Shown here one piece after another: positions 1 to 7,187 of a stretch of 20,576 nt of DNA (its first letter is position 1; every line of letters begins with the position of its first letter). Both the position numbers and the translations under genes were made by a program. Source of the stretch: Bacteroidales bacterium (GTDB lineage Bacteria > Bacteroidota > Bacteroidia > Bacteroidales > Muribaculaceae); the NCBI GenBank assembly GCA_900769345.1, contig CAAGGJ010000138.1, positions 1 to 20,576 of the forward strand, given 5' to 3'. The notes under the pieces were generated by a model. It was not told the origin of the DNA and did no database searches. It saw only the letters and a program-made list of their open reading frames with translations.

Positions 1-2187
1 AAGAGCTATCAAGCGCCGGTAGAAGCAGCCGAAGGTGCTACACTGTCGGAAAGCTTTGAGGGATGGGACGGCCTGCGTGCCAATTGGATTCCTACCGGAT
101 GGCAGGAGCAAAACAGCGATGGCAAAGCTCCTACGCTCGAAAATGGCAAGTTTACTTGGCACGTAGGTGCTCAGGAAGGCACTTTGCTCAAGCCTATTGA
201 TGGCAACTATTATGCTGTTATCTATTATGCTTACGAAAAGGACGCCGATAATAATAGTGTGGATCTTCCTCAAGATGAATGGCTTATCTCGCCGGCTATG
301 ACCTTGCGCAAGAATGAGATGCTTTCGTTCTATTTGGGCTACAACCCATTGTATCTCTACGATATGTCGAACGAGAACCTCGATTGGACCAACCGAGTAT
401 TCAAGAACCGCATAGTGTCGGCCACTCTTACCGTATGGGTGCGAGAAACCGGTGGCGAATGGGTGCAACTCTACGACGTAGAGCCGCAGTGGAGTGATAA
501 GGAACTTGGAGAGCTCTTCGATAACTATAGCTCGAGCGGCTATGAGAAGGTGGAACTCTCGCTTGCCGACTATGAAGGTAAGGAAGTGCAGGTGGCATTC
601 CGCTATGCAGGTATCCGTGGAAACTCTATGGTTATAGATAATGTAGTGGTAGACCAAGAACCGCTATTGGCAAAGTATGACAAGCCTTATGGATCGTTGT
701 TTATGGGCTATTCGGAAGACCTTTATAGCCCAATGAGCGATGACGAGAATGAATATACTATGATGTATGTTCCGGCTTACACTACACTCACATGGAACAC
801 TGTATTGTCGAGCAACATTACTTCACACGCATGGACATTTGGTGATATCACTTCGAGCGAAGCTTCGTTGGAAACCGAATTTGAGCCAAGCCGCAAGGAA
901 TCGTTCTACAAATTGCCTACACTCAACTCTACAGCCGAGGGTTATGACGATATCACCTTCACTTATCCTGTGACCGGCGTTTATGCAGGTGGCGGTGGCG
1001 ATTTGGGTACAAAGTCATTCCCATTGACTCGTGCTAACTTGGAAAAGGATGGCATTACGCTTCTTTACAATAGCCAGTCGATTCCTTTGAGTGGTTACTA
1101 TAAGTATACCAACACCGTTTGGACACAAATGTTCTTTGGCAAAACTCCTACCGAAACCGATTATTTGGAAACTCTCGGCTTCCTTACCAAGTTTGAAAAG
1201 CCGGCTAAGCCATGCATCATCAAGCGAGTATGGGTGATGGCTTATGGTTTGATACAAGACGACTCAAAACTAAGCATGGTGCTTTATCGCTGCGCACCTA
1301 ACAATATGCCTTATGGTGCATTTGCATCGGCAGAATGTGCTGCTGCCGATATGAAACTTTATAATTTCGGAGGCTCGTATAACTACTATATGATACCATT
1401 CGATTTTGCGGTAGCTGAAGGTGAAAGCCCTGTGTTGCTCGATAGAGATATCTTTGCAATGGTATATGACCTCAATAGCAATGAGAACAATATCATCTAC
1501 TTGGTTCAGACGTTAACTAATGATGCTAACGACGATGCATCTCAGTATATCTACTTCACCGGTAAGGAAAATGGTGAGGATGTGGGTTTCGTGTTTGATG
1601 TTGCATCCCTAACCAACGCAAGTGGCGAACCAACAAAGACTCACTTGTATGTAGAGCTCGAAGTGGAAGACCCATGGTTGAAGGCACTCAGCGCTACCGA
1701 AGTAGAATTGGGCGCAGCAGGTGGCACAGCCGAATTGGCACTCGACACCTATTACGATGCAGCCGACTTGACATATAGCGTAGCAGATGGCGCAGGCAAT
1801 GCAGTAGACTGGGCTACAGTTACAGGAGTCGGATCGAACACCGAGGGCAAGGTGTCGGTAACCGTTGGCGAATTGGCATCAGATGCTACCGAGCGTGTGG
1901 CTAAGGTAACTATTTCGAGCCCGACATGCAGCGACGTGGTATTTACCGTGAAGCAAAGCGCAGGTTCGGGTGTGGAAGTGGTAGAAGCCAACCCGATGAA
2001 GGTGACCGTGAAAGGCGGCAACATAGTAGTGGCTAATGCCGAAGGCGAAGTAGTGGTATACGACGTAGCCGGCAAGGTGGTGGCTACCGCTACAGCCAAC
2101 GGCAGTGCAGTAATCCCTGCTACCGACCTCGAAGGCGGTGTGTATGTGGTAAGCGTAGCCGGTAAGACAGTTAAGGTTATCAAGTAA
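1..2187 (+). CDS. Secreted choice-of-anchor J / BACON-like protein with type IX sorting tail (3' part)
   Basis: The frame is open from base 1 to the TAA at 2187, so the start and signal peptide lie off the left edge; 728 codons are visible. The first ~215 residues resemble a choice-of-anchor J (cleaved-adhesin, jelly-roll) domain: an ESFEG-W-P-GW opening, an LISPAMTL strand and a VIDNVVV strand. The middle part is not recognised. Residues from about 555 to 655 (WLKALSATEVELGAAGG ... VVFTVKQSAG) look like a BACON-type Ig domain, often found in carbohydrate- or surface-binding Bacteroidetes proteins. The last ~70 residues (VVVYDVAGKVV, GGVYVVSVAGKTVKVIK) match a type A type IX secretion sorting domain, so export across the outer membrane and surface attachment or release is inferred. 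No enzyme motif is seen. Alternatives are a protease or glycosidase whose catalytic domain lies upstream. A strong terminator follows. Confidence 0.8.
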   Translation, partial: KSYQAPVEAAEGATLSESFEGWDGLRANWIPTGWQEQNSDGKAPTLENGKFTWHVGAQEGTLLKPIDGNYYAVIYYAYEKDADNNSVDLPQDEWLISPAMTLRKNEMLSFYLGYNPLYLYDMSNENLDWTNRVFKNRIVSATLTVWVRETGGEWVQLYDVEPQWSDKELGELFDNYSSSGYEKVELSLADYEGKEVQVAFRYAGIRGNSMVIDNVVVDQEPLLAKYDKPYGSLFMGYSEDLYSPMSDDENEYTMMYVPAYTTLTWNTVLSSNITSHAWTFGDITSSEASLETEFEPSRKESFYKLPTLNSTAEGYDDITFTYPVTGVYAGGGGDLGTKSFPLTRANLEKDGITLLYNSQSIPLSGYYKYTNTVWTQMFFGKTPTETDYLETLGFLTKFEKPAKPCIIKRVWVMAYGLIQDDSKLSMVLYRCAPNNMPYGAFASAECAAADMKLYNFGGSYNYYMIPFDFAVAEGESPVLLDRDIFAMVYDLNSNENNIIYLVQTLTNDANDDASQYIYFTGKENGEDVGFVFDVASLTNASGEPTKTHLYVELEVEDPWLKALSATEVELGAAGGTAELALDTYYDAADLTYSVADGAGNAVDWATVTGVGSNTEGKVSVTVGELASDATERVAKVTISSPTCSDVVFTVKQSAGSGVEVVEANPMKVTVKGGNIVVANAEGEVVVYDVAGKVVATATANGSAVIPATDLEGGVYVVSVAGKTVKVIK

Positions 2188-2273
2188 TCATAACAATATC
2201 AGCGTCGCAAAAGGCGGCAGCCTCACACATAGTAGGCGTGCCAACAGCGATGCAAGATATCGATAAAACAGGA

Positions 2274-2318
2274 GAGATGTGCCTCAGTGAAGACGAGGCG
2301 CATCTCTTTGATTTTTTT
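2274..2318 (+). terminator. Rho-independent terminator after the secreted protein gene
   Basis: A 12-bp stem, GAGATGTGCCTC with GAGGCGCATCTC and one G-U pair, has a 9-nt loop and is followed by TTTGATTTTTTT. It lies 86 bases after the stop codon and ends the upstream transcript before the acyltransferase promoter. Confidence 0.9.
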
Positions 2319-2383
2319 GCCGTAAGCAGAAGTGTAAAAGGTTAAAAATCAGCCTATGGAGTGCAAAATTCGAGAAAAATTGC

Positions 2384-2391
2384 TAAATTTG
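2384..2391 (+). promoter_or_regulatory. Bacteroidales -7 promoter box (TAAATTTG) for the acyltransferase
   Basis: TAAATTTG fits the Bacteroidetes TAnnTTTG -7 element. The 18 bases 2374-2391 match the proC promoter at 8406-8423 in 17 positions. No clear -33 TTTG is seen at 19-21 bp. Transcription would start near 2397-2400, which puts the ATG at 2356 upstream of the transcript. Confidence 0.65.
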
Positions 2392-2421
2392 CACCCGTTT
2401 TTTCAGGGAAATCTTACTCAA

Positions 2422-3456
2422 GTGAATCAGTCATCAACAAAGAGAATAGAATATATCGATTTGGCCAAGGGCATGTGCATACTCTTGGTGGTGTTGTCGC
2501 ACATGATGGCATACTATAAGCTCAGTTTGCCCCACGATTCGGTGCTGAAGTGCTTTCGCATGCCGCTTTACTTCTTTCTCTCGGGTGTATTTTTTAAGCA
2601 ATACGAAGGTTTTTGGGGTTTTTTCAAGCGCAAGGTCAATAAGTTGCTCATCCCGTTTGCCTTCTTCTATGTCACTTGCAGTGTGATGTTGCCTATGGTG
2701 CTATATTATTACTTCGGGCTTAAGATGCAGATATTCAGACCGTCGTTCGACTTTACGCACAATATGATGCAGCTTGGCACCGAGAATTATCCCAATGCAG
2801 CCATTTGGTTTCTGCTGTGTCTATTCAATGTAAATATTATTTTTTATCTTATACATCAAGTATGCAAGCCATTGCATAGCCGCATGGCCGGGGCGGTGCT
2901 TGCGCTCTCGGTGGCATCGGGCGTGGTGGGTATGGTGCTCAGCTATTTGCACATCAATCTGCCTCTATATCTCGACACTGCGCTCACTGCGCTGCCATTT
3001 TTTGCCATAGGCTATGTGCTCAATCGCCAAAGCGATGTGCTGCGTTATGGATGGAAATACGATAGATATCTGTGGTGGGTGGTGCTGTTGAGCTTGGTGC
3101 TTCTGGTGCTATTGAGTTATCCGCTCGACTATCGCAGCAATAATTTTGCCGGGTGCTATTTGTCGGCGCATCTGTGCGGCATAGTGGGCACAATGATGGT
3201 TATTTTTCTTGCCAAGAAGTTGCGGCGCGTGCCTGTGATAACCTATTGGGGGCGCTACTCGATAATGATATTATGCTCACATCAAGTGCTCTATCAGTTG
3301 CTCAATCTGCCGCTTAAGCAGTATGTGTCCTACGGTTGGCCACGCTTGGCAGTGAGCATGAGCATAGTGATGATGCTATATTTTCTCATTATTCCGTTTA
3401 TGCGACGATGCTTGCCGCATGTTACGGCGCAAAAAGATGTGTTTCGCATAAAATAA
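2422..3456 (+). CDS. Acyltransferase 3 family integral membrane protein
   Basis: This is a multi-spanning membrane protein of about 344 residues, mostly hydrophobic, with some ten likely transmembrane helices. The N-terminus RIEYIDLAKG-CILLVVLSH carries the His that is conserved in the acyltransferase 3 / fucose 4-O-acetylase-like family, followed by FRMPLYFFLSG, another family hallmark. Such proteins move acyl groups, often acetyl, from the cytoplasm onto sugars of surface polysaccharides; the substrate here is unknown. The frame also contains an ATG at 2356, but the 22 extra residues do not look like the family and a promoter box lies inside them. The GTG at 2422, five codons before the conserved KRIEYIDLAKG, is preferred, with moderate certainty. 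It is a single gene between a terminator upstream and the argR promoter downstream. Confidence 0.85.
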   Translation: MNQSSTKRIEYIDLAKGMCILLVVLSHMMAYYKLSLPHDSVLKCFRMPLYFFLSGVFFKQYEGFWGFFKRKVNKLLIPFAFFYVTCSVMLPMVLYYYFGLKMQIFRPSFDFTHNMMQLGTENYPNAAIWFLLCLFNVNIIFYLIHQVCKPLHSRMAGAVLALSVASGVVGMVLSYLHINLPLYLDTALTALPFFAIGYVLNRQSDVLRYGWKYDRYLWWVVLLSLVLLVLLSYPLDYRSNNFAGCYLSAHLCGIVGTMMVIFLAKKLRRVPVITYWGRYSIMILCSHQVLYQLLNLPLKQYVSYGWPRLAVSMSIVMMLYFLIIPFMRRCLPHVTAQKDVFRIK

Positions 3457-3608
3457 GTTCGCAACAATTTCGAAGAGCCAACCCTGTAGGCATAGAAATA
3501 GGCGCTTTGGAAGGCTCAACAAAGTCTTTTAGCATAAAAAAGCAACAAGTATTTGAATAATAATGCTATTTGTTTGCTAAAAATCATATAAAAGTGATTT
3601 TTTGTTAT

Positions 3609-3616
3609 TATTTTTG
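3609..3616 (+). promoter_or_regulatory. Bacteroidales -7 promoter box (TATTTTTG) for argR
   Basis: TATTTTTG fits TAnnTTTG and lies 28 bases before the argR ATG. No good -33 box is seen at 19-21 bp. A half-match to the E. coli ARG box (TGAAT, then AATA, with a degraded second half) lies upstream at 3554-3567 and is too weak to call an operator. Confidence 0.6.
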
Positions 3617-3644
3617 TACCGAATTAAACAAACTATAAAAATCG

Positions 3645-4133
3645 ATGAAAAACAAGAGAGCACGATTGCAATTAATAAGAGACATCATACGACGCAATGT
3701 AGTAGGAAGTCAAGAAGAATTGGCAAGATATTTGGCGATGGAGAAAGTGTTTGTAACCCAAGCCACATTATCGCGCGATTTAAAGACATTAAAGACCAGC
3801 AAGATAGCGACCGATGGTGGTGGATATATGTATATCATTCCCGATGCCAACGATCTGCACGACACAATGCTGAAGTCGGGTAATGCACCCTTGTCGGGGT
3901 CGTCGAAAGTGGGTTTTGTGTCACTCGATTTTTCGGGTAATATAGCAGTAATCAAGACCCGCAACGGCTATGCAAGCGGATTGGCATACGACATCGACAT
4001 AGCTCAGACGCCCGAAATTATAGGCACCATAGCCGGAGCCAACACCGTGTTTGCGGTGCTTCGCGAAGGTGTGACACATGAGCAGGCCACCGAGGTGTTC
4101 TCGAAATTTTTCCCGACACCCGAAGATTGCTGA
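3645..4133 (+). CDS. argR: Arginine repressor ArgR
   Basis: The 162-residue protein has the usual ArgR length. The N-terminal winged helix (about residues 1-70) has the family signature SQEELARYL and TQATLSRDLK, where the SR pair lies in the DNA-recognition helix. The C-terminal hexamerisation and effector domain (about 90-160) includes GTIAGANTVF. In E. coli ArgR the matching segment is GTIAGDDTIF, and its two Asp residues (128 and 129) contact L-arginine; here they are Ala132 and Asn133. DNA binding and oligomerisation look intact, but arginine sensing may be changed. The gene heads the arginine block and has its own promoter box; the GNAT-argG-argC-argD genes follow after a 207-base gap with no clear promoter, so it is probably cotranscribed with them. 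The start is ATG 3645; no Shine-Dalgarno is seen, as is normal for Bacteroidetes. Confidence 0.93.
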   Translation: MKNKRARLQLIRDIIRRNVVGSQEELARYLAMEKVFVTQATLSRDLKTLKTSKIATDGGGYMYIIPDANDLHDTMLKSGNAPLSGSSKVGFVSLDFSGNIAVIKTRNGYASGLAYDIDIAQTPEIIGTIAGANTVFAVLREGVTHEQATEVFSKFFPTPEDC

Positions 4134-4149
4134 TAAGCGATGACTAAAA

Positions 4150-4200
4150 CACGGTGGTGATGAAGCTCGGCAAAGAGAGCTAACGGAGCGGCACCCCGTG
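4150..4200 (+). other. Structured RNA element in the argR-GNAT gap (hairpin 1)
   Basis: Starting 16 bases after the argR stop, CACGG-GGTG (4150-4159, T4155 bulged) pairs with CACC-CCGTG (4192-4200). Inside it AGCTC (4164-4168) pairs with GAGCT (4177-4181). No U-run follows, so it is not a standard terminator. It could protect the argR mRNA end, mark a processing site, or be part of a leader for the biosynthetic genes. No known riboswitch class was recognised. Confidence 0.5.
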
Positions 4201-4242
4201 GCTACATAATGAAAAAAAGAATATAGAAAAGATAAAAGGTTG

Positions 4243-4278
4243 TGCCGAATGGAGGCGAAGCAAAGCCTCCGGATGGTA
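4243..4278 (+). other. Structured RNA element in the argR-GNAT gap (hairpin 2)
   Basis: GGAGGC (4251-4256) pairs with GCCTCC (4265-4270) around an 8-nt loop. Below it is a 4x4 internal loop, and then UGCC (4243-4246) can pair with GGUA (4275-4278) using one G-U pair. It lies 62 bases before the GNAT start, with no U-run. Confidence 0.45.
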
Positions 4279-4340
4279 TGACCGGTGTGGTATTACTATA
4301 AGTATTAATCTAATTAAAAATCAGTATTTTGAATCAGAAA

Positions 4341-4898
4341 ATGAATTCAGAGGAAATCGAAATCGTTGTTGCCGGGGCTGAGCACGAGCAATATGTGCAA
4401 GAGATACTTGACACAATAGCAGCAGCAGCCAAGGTGCGCGGCACGGGTATCGCCAAGCGATCGCCCGAATATGTGGCGCAGAAGATGCGTGAGCATAAGG
4501 CCGTAGTAGCGCTCTATCACGGAGAATTTGCCGGATTCAGCTATATCGAGTGCTGGAGCGAAAAGAAGTTTGTGGCAAACTCAGGTCTAATCGTATCGCC
4601 CAAATTCAGGGGTATAGGCTTGGCAAAGCGCATAAAACGACGAATTTTTGATTTATCGCGTGAAATGTTTCCTGAGGCAAAAATATTCAGCTTAACCACA
4701 GGAGAGGCGGTAATGAAAATGAATAGCGAGTTGGGTTATCGTCCTGTCACTTTTCCTTCGTTGACTGACGATGAGGCATTTTGGAGAGGCTGCGAAAACT
4801 GCGTTAACTACGACATACTGCAGCGCTACGGCGGCACCAAGTGCTTGTGCACCGGTATGCTCTACGATCCTGCCGAACATCTCGACGATGCTAAGTAA
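4341..4898 (+). CDS. GNAT acyltransferase of the arginine cluster; candidate N-acylglutamate synthase
   Basis: The 185-residue protein has a GNAT fold: the acyl-CoA pyrophosphate-binding loop is RGIGLA at residues 90-95, preceded by the strand NSGLIVSPKF. The C-terminal part holds a Cys cluster, C151-x2-C154 and C168-x-C170, which could bind a metal or be structural. It sits between argR and argG. No classical argA or argJ is in the window, so acylation of glutamate at the first step of arginine synthesis is the obvious candidate role. From memory, fitness studies of Bacteroides thetaiotaomicron proposed a similar argG-linked gene as the N-acyl (succinyl) glutamate synthase; I could not check this. 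The start could also be TTG 4329, four codons upstream; ATG 4341 was chosen as the standard codon. The acyl donor (acetyl- or succinyl-CoA) cannot be told from the sequence. Confidence 0.8.
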   Translation: MNSEEIEIVVAGAEHEQYVQEILDTIAAAAKVRGTGIAKRSPEYVAQKMREHKAVVALYHGEFAGFSYIECWSEKKFVANSGLIVSPKFRGIGLAKRIKRRIFDLSREMFPEAKIFSLTTGEAVMKMNSELGYRPVTFPSLTDDEAFWRGCENCVNYDILQRYGGTKCLCTGMLYDPAEHLDDAK

Positions 4899-4958
4899 AT
4901 ATCCAATATTTACAGGCTGACTAATTGCTTTAACAACTACAAAAAACACAGTTATATT

Positions 4959-6158
4959 ATGGAAAAGAAAAAAGTGGTAGTGGCATTCTCGGGTGGACTT
5001 GACACCTCATACACAGTGATGAAACTTGCCAACGATGGCTACGAAGTGTATGCTGCATGTGCCAATACCGGTGGTTTTAGCCCCGAACAACTCAAGACTA
5101 ACGAGGAAAACGCCTATCGACTTGGCGCAGTGAAGTATGTAACCCTCGACGTTACTCACGAATATTACGACAAGTCGCTTCGCTATATGATATATGGCAA
5201 TGTGCTTCGCAACAACTGTTATCCCATCAGTGTGAGCAGTGAGCGCATATTTCAAGCCATAGCCATAGCACGATATGCCAACGAGATAGGTGCCCATGCC
5301 ATAGCACACGGTTCTACCGGTGCCGGCAACGACCAGATACGCTTCGACATGACATTCCTGGTGCTCGCTCCCGGTGTGGAGATTATCACCCTTACTCGCG
5401 ACGGCAACCTTTCGCGTCAGGAGGAGATAGATTACCTCAACGAGCACGGATTTTTTGCTGATTTCACCAAGTTGAAGTATTCGTATAATGTGGGAATATG
5501 GGGAACATCGATTTGTGGCGGCGAAATTCTTGATTCCACTCAAGGCTTGCCTGAATCGGCTTATCTCAAACATCCCACCAAGCAAGAGCCTGAAGTGCTT
5601 CGCCTCGGATTCGATAAGGGCGAACTCTGCTCGGTTAACGGCGTTCACTACGACGACAAGATAGCAGCCATACAAGAGGTGGAAAAGATAGGTGCAGCCT
5701 ATGCCATAGGTCGCGACTGCCATGTGGGTGACACCATCATAGGCATCAAGGGTCGTGTGGGCTTCGAAGCTGCCGCACCTATGCTCATCATCGGTGCTCA
5801 CCGTTTCCTCGAGAAGTACACTCTCTCGAAGTGGCAACAATATTGGAAGGACCAAGTGAGCAACTGGTACGGCATGTTCCTTCACGAGAGTCAGTATCTC
5901 GAACCCGTGATGCCCGACATCGAGGCTATGCTCACCAGCTCGCAGCGCAATGTTAGCGGCGAGGTAACACTCGAATTGCGCCCCTACAGCTTCCAGACAC
6001 TCGGCGTAGACTCGCCAAACGACTTGGTGAAGAACAAGCTTGGCGAATATGGCGAGACAGCCAAGGCGTGGTCGTCGGACGACGCAAAGGGATTTATTAA
6101 GGTGTCGAGCACAGCGCTTCGTGCCTATTATTTGGCTCACCCCGATGAGCAACGCTAA
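4959..6158 (+). CDS. argG: Argininosuccinate synthase ArgG
   Basis: The 399-residue cytoplasmic enzyme joins citrulline and aspartate with ATP to form argininosuccinate, the penultimate step of arginine synthesis. The N-terminal PP-loop AFSGGLDTS (residues 9-17) binds ATP, and HGSTGAGNDQIRFD is the conserved substrate-binding segment of the family. The length is normal. It begins 60 bases after the GNAT stop, and argC begins 13 bases after its stop, so it sits inside one operon. Codon use is GC-richer at third positions, like its neighbours. argH, argB and the carbamoyltransferase are not in the window and must lie elsewhere. Confidence 0.96.
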   Translation: MEKKKVVVAFSGGLDTSYTVMKLANDGYEVYAACANTGGFSPEQLKTNEENAYRLGAVKYVTLDVTHEYYDKSLRYMIYGNVLRNNCYPISVSSERIFQAIAIARYANEIGAHAIAHGSTGAGNDQIRFDMTFLVLAPGVEIITLTRDGNLSRQEEIDYLNEHGFFADFTKLKYSYNVGIWGTSICGGEILDSTQGLPESAYLKHPTKQEPEVLRLGFDKGELCSVNGVHYDDKIAAIQEVEKIGAAYAIGRDCHVGDTIIGIKGRVGFEAAAPMLIIGAHRFLEKYTLSKWQQYWKDQVSNWYGMFLHESQYLEPVMPDIEAMLTSSQRNVSGEVTLELRPYSFQTLGVDSPNDLVKNKLGEYGETAKAWSSDDAKGFIKVSSTALRAYYLAHPDEQR

Positions 6159-6171
6159 CGCCCTTGCCACT

Positions 6172-7140
6172 ATGATAAAAGTAGGAATATTGGGAGCCGC
6201 AGGCTACACCGGCGGCGAACTCATGCGCGTGTTGCTCAATCATCCTGAGGTGCAGATAGTGTTTGCCAACTCGGAGAGCAATGCCGGAAATAAGGTGTAT
6301 GAAGTGCACGAAGGTCTGATAGGCGAAACCGAGATGACCTTCAGCAGCGAGATGCCGTTCGACAAGGTAGATGTGGTGTTTTTCTGCTTCGGACATGGCA
6401 AAAGTGAGGCATTTCTCAAGGAACACACCATTCCGGAGAATGTGAAGATAATAGACCTCGCGCAAGACTTCAGAATAGCAGCGCCCGGTCACGACTACGT
6501 GTATGGCTTGCCCGAGACACATCGCGAGCAGATAAAATCGGCTAACCATTTGGCTAATCCAGGCTGTTTTGCCACTTGCATACAGTTGGCGCTTCTGCCC
6601 GCGCTTAAGGCGGGCTTGATAAGCGGCGACATACATGTTAATGGCATCACAGGCAGCACCGGAGCGGGTCAAAAGCCCGGTGCCACCACACACTACTCGT
6701 GGCGCAACGATAATATTTCGGTCTACAAGACATTTCGCCATCAGCATCTGCTCGAGATAGGGCAGACCATCGAGGAATTGCATCCCGGCTACGACGGCAG
6801 AGTGCTGTTCATACCCCAACGCGGCTGCTTTGCGCGAGGCATATTTGTGACAGCCTACGCCAAGTGCGATGCAGCACTCGATGACGTGCAGCGCGTGTAT
6901 GCCGACTATTATGCCGATGCCGCATTCACCCACTTCACCACCAAGAGCCCCGACATGAAGCAGGTGGTTAACACCAATAAGGCTGTGGTGTATGTGGAAA
7001 AATATGAGGATCAGCTGCTCATGATTTGCGCCATCGACAACCTTCTGAAGGGTGCCGTGGGTCAGGCTGTGCAGAATATGAATCTCATGTTCGGCATCGA
7101 CGAGAAAGCCGGATTGCAACTCAAAGCATCGGCATTCTAA
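6172..7140 (+). CDS. argC: N-acetyl/N-succinyl-gamma-glutamyl-phosphate reductase ArgC
   Basis: The 322-residue protein has an N-terminal NAD(P)-binding motif GAAGYTGGE and the active-site segment NPGCFATC with catalytic Cys132. The conserved GSTGAGQKPGATTHYSWRN and HQHLLEIGQ segments follow. It reduces the acylated glutamyl phosphate to the semialdehyde. ATG 6172 gives the canonical MIKVGILGAAGYTGG start 13 bases after argG. An in-frame ATG at 6145 would overlap argG by 14 bases and add nine non-homologous residues, and the frame runs even further upstream inside argG; both are rejected as starts. Whether the acyl group is acetyl or succinyl is not visible; Bacteroides fragilis is known to use succinylated intermediates. 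Confidence 0.94.
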   Translation: MIKVGILGAAGYTGGELMRVLLNHPEVQIVFANSESNAGNKVYEVHEGLIGETEMTFSSEMPFDKVDVVFFCFGHGKSEAFLKEHTIPENVKIIDLAQDFRIAAPGHDYVYGLPETHREQIKSANHLANPGCFATCIQLALLPALKAGLISGDIHVNGITGSTGAGQKPGATTHYSWRNDNISVYKTFRHQHLLEIGQTIEELHPGYDGRVLFIPQRGCFARGIFVTAYAKCDAALDDVQRVYADYYADAAFTHFTTKSPDMKQVVNTNKAVVYVEKYEDQLLMICAIDNLLKGAVGQAVQNMNLMFGIDEKAGLQLKASAF

Positions 7141-7187
7141 TAAAACAAAATTTTTTTAACAACGAAAAAAGAGAGTTTTTCTTCGAT

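Noticed and set aside
3475..3517. Possible terminator after the acyltransferase (GAGCC ... GGCTC)
   Set aside because: Short arms, a loop of over 30 bases, and no T-run directly after the stem.
3554..3567. Possible ARG box (TGAAT-AATA-ATGCT) upstream of argR
   Set aside because: Only one half matches the E. coli consensus, and Bacteroidetes operators may differ; too weak to list.
6793..6840. ArgC segment FIPQRGCFARG lacks the His found in E. coli ArgC (PHLGNFPRG)
   Set aside because: As I recall, Bacteroides ArgC also lacks this His, while the HQH segment and Cys132 are kept, so it looks like a lineage trait and not a defect.
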